DNA from: Anaerolineales bacterium HSG24
GTDB taxonomy: Bacteria; Chloroflexota; Anaerolineae; 4572-78; J111
Direction: 5' to 3'
Assembly: GCA_030377895.1 (NCBI GenBank)
Contig: JAUCGB010000003.1
Span: forward strand, 21,961 to 85,960
Length of the DNA stretch: 64,000 nucleotides
The translations under genes were made by a program, and so were the position numbers. Below the pieces are notes generated by a model that had not been told where the DNA came from, did not search any database, and saw only the letters and a program-made list of their open reading frames with translations. Shown here piece after piece: positions 50,554 through 59,219 of this stretch (position 1 is its first letter; every line of letters starts with the position of its first letter).

Positions 50554-51045
50554 ATGGCAAAAACAAACACAACTCCCCCTGAGGCAACTCGGCGAGATTT
50601 CCTCAAAATGGCTTGGGCGGGCCTCGGTACATTGGCGATTGCCGAAGCCGGATTGATGTCTGCCATGTTCATGCTTCCCCGCGTCGGCGAGGGTGAATTT
50701 GGTGGCTTGATAACCGCTGGTGAGGTTGAGAGTTTTCCGCCCAATTCGGTGACTCCCTTCACACAAGGTCGATTCTACATCTCGCGGCTAGAGGATGGCG
50801 GTTTCTTAGCCCTCTATCGCAAATGCACCCATCTTGGTTGCACCGTGCCGTGGGAACAGACCGACAATCAATTTTTCTGCCCTTGCCATGCCTCCGCCTT
50901 TGATGAACGGGGCGATGTCCTCAACCCCCCGGCTCCTCGCGCCCTCGACCTCTTCACCGTTATCATTGAAGATGGTATAGTTATGGTTGATACAGGCAGT
51001 CTCACAGAACGAGACCGCTTTGACCCTTCACAGGTGGTTTATTGA
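50554..51045 (+). CDS. Rieske iron-sulfur protein
   Basis: 163 aa. Tat-type signal (TRRDFLKMAWAG) with one membrane helix, then a Rieske domain with CTHLGC and CPCHAS, the two Cys-x-His pairs binding the 2Fe-2S cluster. It transfers electrons from menaquinol to a c-type heme in the bc complex. AGGAG lies nine bases before the ATG. The RR motif points to export by Tat after folding. Confidence 0.93.
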   Translation: MAKTNTTPPEATRRDFLKMAWAGLGTLAIAEAGLMSAMFMLPRVGEGEFGGLITAGEVESFPPNSVTPFTQGRFYISRLEDGGFLALYRKCTHLGCTVPWEQTDNQFFCPCHASAFDERGDVLNPPAPRALDLFTVIIEDGIVMVDTGSLTERDRFDPSQVVY

Positions 51046-51050
51046 AAACA

Positions 51051-51190
51051 AAATGGTAAATGGTAAATGGTGAATGAGCGTAAGTAAATAGCATTTATGG
51101 ATGAATACGACTAACTCCGTCGTATTTTCAATGCCAATTCTTAGCGACAAAACATAATTCACCATTCACCATTTATAATTTATAATTTCA
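51051..51190. repeat. Repeat family G, copy 2
   Basis: AAATGGTAAATGGTGAATG at the left and CACCATTTATAATTTA at the right, within the bc operon between Rieske and cytochrome c genes. Confidence 0.75.
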
Positions 51191-51203
51191 ACGGAGATAA
51201 ATC

Positions 51204-52319
51204 ATGCGAATATGGATAATTATCGGACTAATAGTTACAGGTATCATCGCTTTAGTCCTGCCACTATATGCCTCTCAAGAATCGAGCCGTATGGAGACAG
51301 CTCAACAAACACTCATCCATGAAGCCATCAAGATGGGGGAAGTGACTTATGCCGAAAACTGCGTCATCTGTCACGGGGCAACAGGGGAAGGTATCGGCTC
51401 ATATCCCGGCCTGAACAGCGAAGGGATGCAATCTATGGAATACGATGACCTTTTCAAAGTGATTGAACGGGGACGCTACAACACCACTATGGCCGCGTGG
51501 GGAGCGGAGGAAGGTGGCGTGTTGAGCAATTGGCAAATCGACCAACTGATTGCCCTAATTCAACAAGGTGATTGGGCCGACATCGCCCAAACGGTGGAAC
51601 ATCTCGGTCTAGCTCCACCGACAATGATTGAGGCCGAACTCTCGACAGAACGGTTGGCCGAACTCAGTGCTTTACCGCATGGCGACTTGTTGAGTCGGGC
51701 CTTACCCGTCTACGCCGCTAATTGTGCGGGCTGTCATGGCGCGAATGGAGAAGGTACAAATCTTGCTCCTCCGGTTAATGACGACACCTTGCGGGCGCAA
51801 TACAGTGATGATGAACTACAGAGCCTACGGAACTTGATTGCCAATGGTGTTCCCGGCACATTGATGGCCGGTTGGAACCAATCCCTCACGCCTACTGAGC
51901 TTGATGACATGCTCGGCCTAATTCGCAATTGGTCGGAAATTCCGGCAGGTACATTGATAGCCACCGCTCCTGTCCCGATTGCCAGTACTGATGCAGAGGT
52001 CATCGCCGCCGGAGGGAGTCTCTACGCACTTACCTGCGCCCTCTGTCACGGGGCAACGGGACAAGGTCTCCCGATGGCTCCGGCATTGAATACCCAAGAT
52101 TTTCTCAACAATACTAATGACCAAGCATTGCAGGCCATCATTCAACAAGGTGTCCCCAGCACACGCATGCCAGCATGGGGTGGTCGTCTAACTGATGCCG
52201 AGATGACGGCGTTGGTCAGTTTTATCCGTTCATGGGAAGCCACCGCCCCCATCGTTACCGAGATGCAGGGACGTGGTGGTGGTCGAGGACCGGGATGGCT
52301 GATGAATATGATAAAATAG
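51204..52319 (+). CDS. Membrane-anchored triheme cytochrome c
   Basis: 371 aa. One N-terminal helix (IIIGLIVTGIIALVLPLY), then three cytochrome c domains with CxxCH motifs at Cys53 (CVICH), Cys174 (CAGCH) and Cys278 (CALCH). Probable Met ligands lie in AAWGAEE/MAGWNQ/MPAWGGR-type segments (GTLMAGW, STRMPAWGG). The protein anchors outside the membrane and should accept electrons from the Rieske protein. It is the last gene of the bc cluster and ends before a terminator hairpin. Confidence 0.92.
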   Translation: MRIWIIIGLIVTGIIALVLPLYASQESSRMETAQQTLIHEAIKMGEVTYAENCVICHGATGEGIGSYPGLNSEGMQSMEYDDLFKVIERGRYNTTMAAWGAEEGGVLSNWQIDQLIALIQQGDWADIAQTVEHLGLAPPTMIEAELSTERLAELSALPHGDLLSRALPVYAANCAGCHGANGEGTNLAPPVNDDTLRAQYSDDELQSLRNLIANGVPGTLMAGWNQSLTPTELDDMLGLIRNWSEIPAGTLIATAPVPIASTDAEVIAAGGSLYALTCALCHGATGQGLPMAPALNTQDFLNNTNDQALQAIIQQGVPSTRMPAWGGRLTDAEMTALVSFIRSWEATAPIVTEMQGRGGGRGPGWLMNMIK

Positions 52320-52359
52320 GTAACAAGACCAATCTGGGCATAAAAGTTTAGTAAAGCCA

Positions 52360-52406
52360 CGCCAGAAACCCGATTTCTCAAAGAAATCGGGTTTCTGGCG
52401 TTCTTT
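52360..52406 (+). terminator. Terminator hairpin after the cytochrome c gene
   Basis: A 19-base stem starting CGCCAGAAACCCGATTTCT, then TTCTTT. It begins 41 bases after the stop. Confidence 0.7.
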
Positions 52407-52466
52407 CTGGCAAGTTCACTGAATGTTTACATCCCGGACGTTGGGGACTTGGTCGTTGGTTTTGGT

Positions 52467-52669
52467 GGCTATCAACTTAACGTGCGACAGATAATATCGT
52501 AACACAGTCTTTAGATTGTGCGGCACAGGCTGAAGCATGTGCTATAGATGTTCAGATAAACATTTTCAGCCGTTACCTTCCCGCAAGTTTAGAACTTGCG
52601 GGAAGGTTGGTCTTGAATTGAAAACCATTATCTGAAAGACTGTACATGTCTTGGCTTACGTTGATAGCC
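52467..52669. repeat. Repeat family C copy interrupted by a family D element
   Basis: Left part GGCTATCAACTTAACGTG to GCATGTGCTA, right part TACATGTCTTGGC to TTGATAGCC. The D element at 52545-52642 splits it; removing it gives the normal C sequence seen at 60933-61035. Confidence 0.85.
52545..52642. mobile_element. 98-bp family D element, second nested copy
   Basis: Starts TAGATGTTCAGATAAA and ends ATTATCTGAAAGACTG, flanked by TA at 52543-52544 and 52643-52644. Intact C copies have one TA here. The core is the TTCCCGCAAGTT palindrome. Confidence 0.82.
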
Positions 52670-52740
52670 GTTTTGGTAAATAGCTACTTTTTTGCACGAA
52701 TTTGCATAAAAGAAGGAACTGGACTATTCTTCAACGTCAT

Positions 52741-52787
52741 TAAGTTAGGGGTTTTCCCAAAACTCCATCGGAAAAACCCCTAACTTA
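52741..52787. repeat. Long hairpin before the osmC-like gene
   Basis: TAAGTTAGGGGTTTT pairs with AAAAACCCCTAACTTA around a 16-base loop. It lacks an immediate T run. It could be regulatory or a small repeat. Confidence 0.4.
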
Positions 52788-52836
52788 ATGATATTGTGTA
52801 TTTGTTTTTAATTCAATTTTTAGGAAAAAGTTACTT

Positions 52837-53238
52837 ATGGAAATGATTATTGACTTCCCCGAAGGTGCGCGTGTTGACGCACATTTCGGTCACTTTACGG
52901 TTAAAACCGATCAAGGTCCACCCGTTGGCGATGGCACTGCGCCAACTCCGTTTGCCCTATTTTTAAGCTCTATAGGGACTTGTGCTGGAATTTACGTTCT
53001 CGGTTTTTGCCGACAGCGTGGTATATCCACAGACGGTGTTCGCATTGTGCAACGTATGCATAGCAATAAAATGACTGGTATGATAGGAACTATGGAGTTA
53101 GAAATTCAGGTTCCGCCGGATTTTCCAGAGAAATATCATAAAGCGTTGATTCGTGTCGCCAACCAATGCGCTGTAAAAAAACATCTTGAGAATCCACCAA
53201 AGTTTGACGTTCACACTCAAACGGTTGAAAAAGCCTAA
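52837..53238 (+). CDS. OsmC-family protein
   Basis: 133 aa. OsmC/Ohr fold with two key cysteines: TCAGIYVLGFC about residues 49-59 and NQCAVKKHLENPP near residue 110. The fold detoxifies organic hydroperoxides when the catalytic Cys pair is present, but this short OsmC-like branch has several members of unknown role. AGGA is about 12 bases before the ATG. It is monocistronic. Confidence 0.82.
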   Translation: MEMIIDFPEGARVDAHFGHFTVKTDQGPPVGDGTAPTPFALFLSSIGTCAGIYVLGFCRQRGISTDGVRIVQRMHSNKMTGMIGTMELEIQVPPDFPEKYHKALIRVANQCAVKKHLENPPKFDVHTQTVEKA

Positions 53239-53239
53239 T

Positions 53240-53394
53240 CTCAGTATCCGACAGAAAAGTTAGCAAAAACTAATTAACACAGAGGAAAACGGAGATTCAC
53301 AGAGAAAAAGCGAATTATTTTTTCCTCTGTGCATCTCTGTGAAACTCCGTTTTCCTGTTTTGGCTTTTCCTAAACTACTTTGTCGGGTAGCAAG
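53240..53394. repeat. Repeat family A, copy 5 (reverse orientation)
   Basis: CTCAGTATCCGACAG at left, TGTCGGGTAGCAAG at right, starting one base after the osmC-like stop. Interior CACAGAG units are more degenerate. Confidence 0.75.
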
Positions 53395-53403
53395 TATCAT
53401 GTC

Positions 53404-53511
53404 AACACTCGGCTTGACCGATTAGAGGATCATCTCGGTCTACCGCCACTCAAAGTACCAGGGCAACGCGGAAGACCCCCGAAAGGCCAGCCCCCAAAAG
53501 ACAGGGGGTAA
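53404..53511 (+). pseudogene. Fragment of a DNA-associated protein, possibly transposase tail
   Basis: In frame: NTRLDRLEDHLGLPPLKVPG then QRGRPPKGQPPKDRG and a stop. The GRPPK tail is like AT-hook/linker tails in transposases and related proteins. No start or domain is left; the upstream side is family A repeat. Confidence 0.35.
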
Positions 53512-53566
53512 AAAATAGACGCGAAGCTAGGCCTCGCGCCTCAAACAGAATATAAAAAACAAAGCA

Positions 53567-53597
53567 GACTCAGGGAGAAACCTGGGTCTCTTTTTTT
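53567..53597 (+). terminator. Rho-independent terminator-like hairpin
   Basis: GACTCAGG, loop GAGAAA, CCTGGGTC, then TCTTTTTTT. It lies 56 bases after the fragment's stop. Confidence 0.6.
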
Positions 53598-53709
53598 ATG
53601 ATAAGCAGAATCGGGGAATTGGCAAATTGAGTATACTCTTTCGGACGGACAGACTACGTTGTGCGGAGTCTTCAGAAACCTGATATTGAGGAATAGGTGA
53701 ATGGGCGAT

Positions 53710-53737
53710 TTGCCTTCTCCTTCTAAATCGTTATACT
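53710..53737 (+). promoter_or_regulatory. Promoter of the thiamine operon
   Basis: TTGCCT (53710-53715), 16-base spacer, TATACT (53732-53737), about 20 bases before the riboswitch. Confidence 0.6.
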
Positions 53738-53756
53738 GACCACAACCAAATAGATT

Positions 53757-53850
53757 CACGGGAGCTTAGACAAACTAGGCTGAGATACATCCTTATATCG
53801 CTGTGGGTGTGACCGTCAACCTGAACCAGATAATGCTGGCGGAGGGAGTT
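53757..53850 (+). ncRNA. TPP riboswitch (THI element)
   Basis: All conserved elements are in order: ACGGGAGC, GGCTGAGA, GTGACC, CCTGAACCAGATAATGCTGG and CGGAGGGAG. It binds thiamine pyrophosphate in the nascent RNA and shuts down the downstream genes. The following hairpin with a T run gives a transcriptional-termination mechanism. Genes downstream are thiN, thiB and thiP. Confidence 0.93.
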
Positions 53851-53872
53851 ATGACCGAAACAAGCCATATCA

Positions 53873-53898
53873 AACCACCCTCAGCGGTGGTTTTTTTT
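53873..53898 (+). terminator. Terminator of the TPP riboswitch expression platform
   Basis: AACCACC, loop CTCAGC, GGTGGTT and seven further T's, 22 bases after the aptamer. It would form when TPP is bound. Confidence 0.85.
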
Positions 53899-53961
53899 GT
53901 GGCATAGGCTTCAGCCTGTCCCATAAATGCACGGACTAAAACTCGTACTACGATACCAATC

Positions 53962-54651
53962 ATGCCCCGAATCATTATTTTTGCCAATGGTCATTTAACT
54001 GACCCCAATTATTTGTTAGACCAGCTACGCCCTACAGACCGCATATTCTGCGCTGATGGGGGCGCGAGCCATGCCCTGAGTCTTGGCCTTACCCCAGAGG
54101 TGGTAGTCGGCGATTTCGACTCGTTGCCCGACCATCAGATGACGGAGTTGGAACAGGCCAAGGTCACCCTGCATCGGTATCCGGTGGATAAAGATAAGAC
54201 CGATCTGGAGCTAACGCTCGATTTAGCCATCACCGAACAACCGTCAGAAATCATCCTCGTGACCGCATTGGGCGGGCGGGTTGACCAAATGCTCGCCAAT
54301 TTGATGTTGCTGACTCGACCCGAATATCAATCCGGCAACATCAGCCTGTTAGATGGTGGGCAACGGGTCTATCTGGTACGCGCTCATCAGACGTTAGCGT
54401 TGCCTGGACAAATCGGTGATACTTTGTCGCTGTTGCCGCTCAACGCCCAAGTGACCGGCGTGACCGTCACCGCGGTGGCTTGGCCGTTAGAAAATGCCAC
54501 ATTATTGCTAGGTAGCACCCTCAGCATCAGCAACCGCCTGACCAAGCCACAAGTAACCGTCTCGATTGCAGAGGGGATGGTTTTAGTTATTCACATTAAA
54601 AAAGAGAAAACTCCGCAAAACTCATCCGATGACTACTCATCGGATGAGTAG
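53962..54651 (+). CDS. thiN: Thiamine pyrophosphokinase
   Basis: 229 aa. Motifs: FANGHLTDP, DRIFCADGGASHALSLGLTPEVVVGDFDS, and VDKDKTDLELTLDLAI, the conserved thiamine/ATP-binding residues, with TALGGRVDQMLANL. It converts thiamine and ATP directly to TPP and AMP, the last step of salvage. The TPP riboswitch immediately upstream is the expected regulator. The C-terminal tail (TPQNSSDDYSSDE) is Ser/Asp-rich. No Shine-Dalgarno is clear at the ATG. Confidence 0.93.
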   Translation: MPRIIIFANGHLTDPNYLLDQLRPTDRIFCADGGASHALSLGLTPEVVVGDFDSLPDHQMTELEQAKVTLHRYPVDKDKTDLELTLDLAITEQPSEIILVTALGGRVDQMLANLMLLTRPEYQSGNISLLDGGQRVYLVRAHQTLALPGQIGDTLSLLPLNAQVTGVTVTAVAWPLENATLLLGSTLSISNRLTKPQVTVSIAEGMVLVIHIKKEKTPQNSSDDYSSDE

Positions 54652-54695
54652 ATTATCTACGTTGTGCGAAGTCGTCAGTAAAAAGGAGAATAGTA

Positions 54696-55838
54696 ATGCA
54701 GAAAAATAATCTAACCCAACTCATCAATCAGGTGGAACAACCGACTCGCACGGTTGATTCCGCCTCGTTACTTAACCGCCAATACACTCTAGCCAAGGAG
54801 ATGAGTCTCCTGTTTTTTATCCTGCTCATGCTCATCGGCTGTAGCCCCCCGTCAACGCCAGAATCAACCGAGCCAACCTCGATTAAGTTGATGACCCATA
54901 ACAGCTTCGCCATTAGCGAGGAGGTTCTGGCCGAGTTTGAAACCATGTACAATGTCAAGGTTGATTTGCTACTCTCTGGAGATACCGGTGCGGCCCTCAA
55001 TCAAGCTATTTTATCGAAAGATACGCCCCTCGCCGACGTTTTTTTTGGCGTAGACAACAGCTTTTTGAGCCGTGCCTTGGAGAACCAAATTTTTGAGCCG
55101 TACAACTCCCCCATGTTAAGTGCTATTCCCGATGCGTTGGAGTTGGACGGCAGGCATCATCTGCTTCCCGTTGATTATGGCGATGTCTGTTTGAACTATG
55201 ATAAAAGCTGGTTCGCAAAAAAGGGGATTGCGCCCCCTACGACATTGGAAGATTTGATTGAACCAGAATATGCCAGTTTAGTTGTCGTTGAGAATCCGGC
55301 CACATCCTCGCCCGGTCTTTCCTTTTTGCTAACCACCATCGCCCATTTTGGCGAGGACGGCTATCTTGATTATTGGCAAAAACTGGACAATAATGACGTA
55401 TTAGTGGTTGATAGTTGGAATGAAGCCTACTACGTGGAGTTCAGCCGTTATGAAGGCACTCGTCCATTAGTGGTCAGTTATGCCACCAGTCCGCCCGCTG
55501 AGGTGCTATTCTCCGAAGAACCGTTGGATGACGCGCCAACCGCTTCGGTTTTGGGTGATGAAGCATGTTTCCGCCAGATTGAGTTTGTTGGCATTTTAGT
55601 CGGAACAAAGCAACGCGCTCTTTCCGAAAAGCTGATCGATTTCATGCTCGACCAACGATTCCAAGAGGATATCCCGCTCAACATGTTCGTCTTCCCTGCC
55701 AACGAAACGAGCGCATTGCCTGAGTTATTCGAGCAGTACGGCGAACAACCGGCCAATCCGGCCAGTCTCTCTCCATCCAAAATCTCCACCAATCGCGAGG
55801 CATGGATCAACGCTTGGACAGAGACAGTGTTGCGTTAA
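54696..55838 (+). CDS. thiB: Thiamine-binding lipoprotein of an ABC transporter
   Basis: 380 aa. AAAAGGAG seven bases before the ATG fixes the start, giving a 35-residue extension before a lipoprotein signal (LLFFILLMLIGC, Cys49). The mature part is a type 2 periplasmic-binding fold: IKLMTHNSFAISEEVLAEFE, ADVFFGVDNSFLSRAL, VDYGDVCLNYDKSWF, the TbpA/ThiB pattern. It catches thiamine and delivers it to the ThiP permease. ThiN-thiB-thiP is an operon under the TPP riboswitch. The stop codon TAA belongs to a family E repeat end. Confidence 0.9.
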   Translation: MQKNNLTQLINQVEQPTRTVDSASLLNRQYTLAKEMSLLFFILLMLIGCSPPSTPESTEPTSIKLMTHNSFAISEEVLAEFETMYNVKVDLLLSGDTGAALNQAILSKDTPLADVFFGVDNSFLSRALENQIFEPYNSPMLSAIPDALELDGRHHLLPVDYGDVCLNYDKSWFAKKGIAPPTTLEDLIEPEYASLVVVENPATSSPGLSFLLTTIAHFGEDGYLDYWQKLDNNDVLVVDSWNEAYYVEFSRYEGTRPLVVSYATSPPAEVLFSEEPLDDAPTASVLGDEACFRQIEFVGILVGTKQRALSEKLIDFMLDQRFQEDIPLNMFVFPANETSALPELFEQYGEQPANPASLSPSKISTNREAWINAWTETVLR

Positions 55839-56246
55839 GGAATCGGGATTAAATAAGTTGCACGTTTCGCCTTCGACAAGCTCAGGCTACGTCACCCCTT
55901 GTTCCCAAACTGGGTTCAGGCTACGTCGCCCCTTGTTCCCAAACTGAGTTTGGGAACACAATTGCTCAAGCAAACTCTGTTTGCGACTTGCAACATGCCA
56001 GAAACATAGTTTCTATGGCAAATACGTTCCCAATCTGGAGATTGGGAACGAGCGGGTGAACGGTTCGGAGGATATGACCGCCAATCAAAAAGCCCGCGAA
56101 TTGTCACTCACAGGATAAATTTTGAGCCAAAAGAGGTCTGTTATCGGAGGTGACTCATTCGCGTCAACTGGATTAGCGGTCATATTCTGCACTCCCCCAA
56201 CTACTCTATGCGCCCCATGCCCGTGTTAATTAATGCTCATTTCTTA
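55836..56246. repeat. Compound repeat region (families E and F) between thiB and thiP
   Basis: Family E left end TAAGGAATCGGGATTAAATAA (with the thiB stop) and right end GTTAATTAATGCTCATTTCTT. In between lies an F element (about 55890-56062) in reverse orientation to the one at 47114, with a duplicated CAGGCTACGTC-CCCCTTG segment at its border. The rest (56063-56200) shows no gene. Confidence 0.7.
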
Positions 56247-56262
56247 GGGCTATATTGTCAAC

Positions 56263-57957
56263 ATGAAATCGATCCGTCCCCATCTATTTGCCGTTGTTAT
56301 CCTCCTTATTCCAACCGTTTTCCTGCTCCTGTTTTATATCTACCCTCTCAGTGCGATTCTGAAACTCAGTTTTGCCCCCCAAGGTCAGCTTGACCTCACT
56401 GGCTTGACTCGTTTGGTCACGACAGATTATTATCTGAATACCCTATGGTTTACGGCATGGCAAGCGACCTTATCCACCATGCTGACTCTCATTGTCGCTC
56501 TACCCAGTGCATACATTTTTGCCCGTTACCGTTTCACGGGCAAACGCTGGTTGAGCGCGCTTGCCACCATCCCCTTTGTTTTGCCGACGATTGTGGTCGC
56601 CAATGCCTTCACCGTACTGCTTGGGCCACGGGGATTAATCAACCAAAATCTTATGATACTCTTTCAGCTTGACCAGCCCCCTATCGACCTGAAACACACA
56701 GTTTTTCTGATTCTGCTGGCCCATGTTTTCTACAACTATGCCATCGTCTTACGGTTTGTCGGTGGATTTTGGGCCAACCTCGACCCCGCTTTAACCGAGG
56801 CGGCTAGAGTGCTGGGCGCAAGCAGTTGGCAAGCCTTTTACCATGTCACCCTGCCCCTACTTTTGCCGGTGATTGGCGCGGCCGCCCTGTTAGTTTTTAT
56901 CTTCTGTTTTACCAGTTTTGGCGTAGTACTCCTACTCGGTGGGCCTCGCTTTGCCACCTTAGAGGTCGAAATCTATCGCCAAACGATCAATCTGTTCAAC
57001 CTACCCTTGGCCGCCACCCTATCGCTCATCCAAATCGGTTTTATGATGAGCCTCATGGCCCTTTACAGTCGCCTGCAACGCCGGAGCAGTCGCCCCCTCA
57101 GCCTGCAATCACAACAAGCGACCCAACGTTGGCCCGAAACTATGGGTGAACGGCTTTTGGTCGGAGGCAATTTGCTGGTCATGCTGATATTGCTCGGTAC
57201 ACCGATTGTCGCGCTTCTGCTCCACTCTGTGACCACTCGGCATGGCCTGTCGTTGGTCTATTATCAAACCTTGTTTGATGAACCCATCCGCCGGACAACG
57301 CTCTCCGTTGCTCCGCATGAGGCGATATTTAATTCCCTCATGTTTGCCAGCGCAACCGTGATTCTGGCGACCATGCTCGGCTTGTTGACTGCGGTGTCGC
57401 TCCAACGGGGGCAAGCGAGACCGAACTTTAAACTCCTATATCGCCTTCTCGATGGTCTGTTCATGCTGCCCTTGGTGACTTCTGCGGTAACTTTGGGCTT
57501 CGGTTTCATCATCACCATGAACCAGCCGCCCCTCAATTTGCGAACTTCGCCGATTTTAGTAGTAATCGCTCATACTCTTGTCGCCCTCCCCTTTGTGATT
57601 CGAATCCTCCTGCCAGCCTTGCAAGCGATTCAGCCTCAACTTCGAGAGTCTGCGGCCACATTGGGGGCCTCGCCGAGCCGAGTTTGGCGCGAGGTCGATT
57701 GGCCACTCATCAAACGGGCCATGCTGGTCGGAGCGGTCTTTGCCTTCACCATCAGCATGGGCGAGTTTGGAGCGACCGTCTTCATCTCTCGCCCCGACCG
57801 ACCGACCATGCCCACAGCCATCTTCCGCCTGCTGGATCACCCCGGCACCTTGAACTATGGTCAAGCCTTAGCCATGAGCAGTTTGTTGATGGTGGTCTGT
57901 ATCGTCGGATTTGTGATGATTGAACGGTTTCGCACTGGCGAGGATGAGGAGTTTTGA
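56263..57957 (+). CDS. thiP: Thiamine ABC transporter permease
   Basis: 564 aa, about 12 membrane segments; two fused permease halves. Each has an EAA loop: EAARVLGASSWQAFYHVTLPLL (about 185-206) and ESAATLGASPSRVWREVDWPLI, which contact the ATPase. ThiP/AfuB-type fused permeases partner with ThiB and ThiQ. No thiQ ATPase gene follows; the ATPase must be encoded elsewhere. The gene is separated from thiB by a 420-base repeat region, so it may have its own promoter, but it faces the same direction. Confidence 0.9.
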   Translation: MKSIRPHLFAVVILLIPTVFLLLFYIYPLSAILKLSFAPQGQLDLTGLTRLVTTDYYLNTLWFTAWQATLSTMLTLIVALPSAYIFARYRFTGKRWLSALATIPFVLPTIVVANAFTVLLGPRGLINQNLMILFQLDQPPIDLKHTVFLILLAHVFYNYAIVLRFVGGFWANLDPALTEAARVLGASSWQAFYHVTLPLLLPVIGAAALLVFIFCFTSFGVVLLLGGPRFATLEVEIYRQTINLFNLPLAATLSLIQIGFMMSLMALYSRLQRRSSRPLSLQSQQATQRWPETMGERLLVGGNLLVMLILLGTPIVALLLHSVTTRHGLSLVYYQTLFDEPIRRTTLSVAPHEAIFNSLMFASATVILATMLGLLTAVSLQRGQARPNFKLLYRLLDGLFMLPLVTSAVTLGFGFIITMNQPPLNLRTSPILVVIAHTLVALPFVIRILLPALQAIQPQLRESAATLGASPSRVWREVDWPLIKRAMLVGAVFAFTISMGEFGATVFISRPDRPTMPTAIFRLLDHPGTLNYGQALAMSSLLMVVCIVGFVMIERFRTGEDEEF

Positions 57958-58118
57958 GGGACATTTGCCTTGATATAATTCTTCATATTCATATATCATG
58001 ACAAAAGATGGCTATCAACTTAAGCCGAAATACGGTTGGGGGATTCTTCGCAAACTACGGTCAGAACTCAGAATGACATGGTGGATGGCCGAAACGAAGA
58101 GCATAACCGATTATCCGG

Positions 58119-59219
58119 CTACTTAGCCTGAGGCAGATTAAAGCTAAACCGACTGCCGCGCCCTTTCTCGCTTTGAACCTCAACTGTTCCCCCTAACTTC
58201 TCGATAATCCGATGGACGATTGATAAGCCTAATCCATGCCCTTTAATCTGAACCTGACTCAACCGCGTAAAGGGGATAAAAATTTGAGTTTGTTCTTCAG
58301 GAGTCAGGCCCTCTCCATTATCTTGCACCCAAAATTCAGCCATTCCATCATTACGAGACAACGCACCGATTTCTACTTTTGGAGGAGTACCACCATATTT
58401 CATGGCGTTGCTCAAATAGTTGACCCAAACCTCTTCGGCCCAAGGGGCATGCCCTAAAGCTATTGGCCATTGAGTGGGTAAAATAATCCCTGCTTCATAC
58501 TGAGCAATCATGTGCTGCAACCGTTCTTGAACTTCGGCAATAACCGCCCCCATATCTAGCGGCTTTAAGGTTACTTCAGCTTTACGAACCCCGGCCAAGG
58601 TTAATAGCTCATGAATAATATTGTTCATTTTGTTGGCATTACGCCGGATGAAATCGACATTTTCTATACCCGATAGCGATAACGATTCATCCATAGCCAG
58701 TAAATCAACCGAGATGATAATCGGTAATAGCGGATTTTTCAGATCATGGGCCACGGTATGGGCAAACGCGTTCAACTCCTCGTTTTGGGCTTGCAGGGCA
58801 TTATTTTTATGTTGTAGTTCTTGTTGTAATTTACGGATGGTAAGATGCGCGTTAATCCGGGCCAGAATTTCTTTAAACTCAAACGGTTTAGTCACATAAT
58901 CAACCGCCCCCACTTCAAATCCTACAATTTTACTATCTATGTCATTTAAAGCAGTCATGAAAATAATCGGAATCTCCTGAGTTAATTCATTCTCCTTAAG
59001 TTTCTGACTGGTCAAAAAACCATTCATGCCCGGCATCATCACATCAAGCAGAATAATATCGGGCTGGGTTCGTTCTGCTTGCCGAATGGCTGATTGACCA
59101 GATTTTGCCACTAAAACCTTATATCCAGCTATTTTTAAGGTTCTAAATAGGATATCTAAATTAGCAGGTTGATCATCAACTACCAATATTTTACCTGCGT
59201 ATGGCACAGTTGCACTCAT
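58119..59219 (-). CDS. Response regulator-histidine kinase hybrid
   Basis: 366 aa. Residues 8-125 are a receiver (ILVVDDQPANLDIL, phosphoacceptor Asp in IILLDVMMPGMNG, and TKPF Lys). Residues about 150-366 are a histidine kinase: His in FAHTVAHDLKNPL, N box YLSNAMKYGGTP, G1 DNGEGLTPEE, G2 GHGLGLSIVHRII. No sensor domain. Translation is coupled: its ATG shares a base with the stop of the upstream kinase gene (TAATG), with AGGAGGAAG before it. It probably receives phosphate from the upstream hybrid kinase. Confidence 0.92.
   Translation of the reverse strand: MSATVPYAGKILVVDDQPANLDILFRTLKIAGYKVLVAKSGQSAIRQAERTQPDIILLDVMMPGMNGFLTSQKLKENELTQEIPIIFMTALNDIDSKIVGFEVGAVDYVTKPFEFKEILARINAHLTIRKLQQELQHKNNALQAQNEELNAFAHTVAHDLKNPLLPIIISVDLLAMDESLSLSGIENVDFIRRNANKMNNIIHELLTLAGVRKAEVTLKPLDMGAVIAEVQERLQHMIAQYEAGIILPTQWPIALGHAPWAEEVWVNYLSNAMKYGGTPPKVEIGALSRNDGMAEFWVQDNGEGLTPEEQTQIFIPFTRLSQVQIKGHGLGLSIVHRIIEKLGGTVEVQSEKGRGSRFSFNLPQAK

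Noticed and set aside
53404..53511. An intact small gene at the GRPPK fragment.
   Set aside because: No start codon with a ribosome site; upstream is a family A repeat; only a tail-like segment remains.
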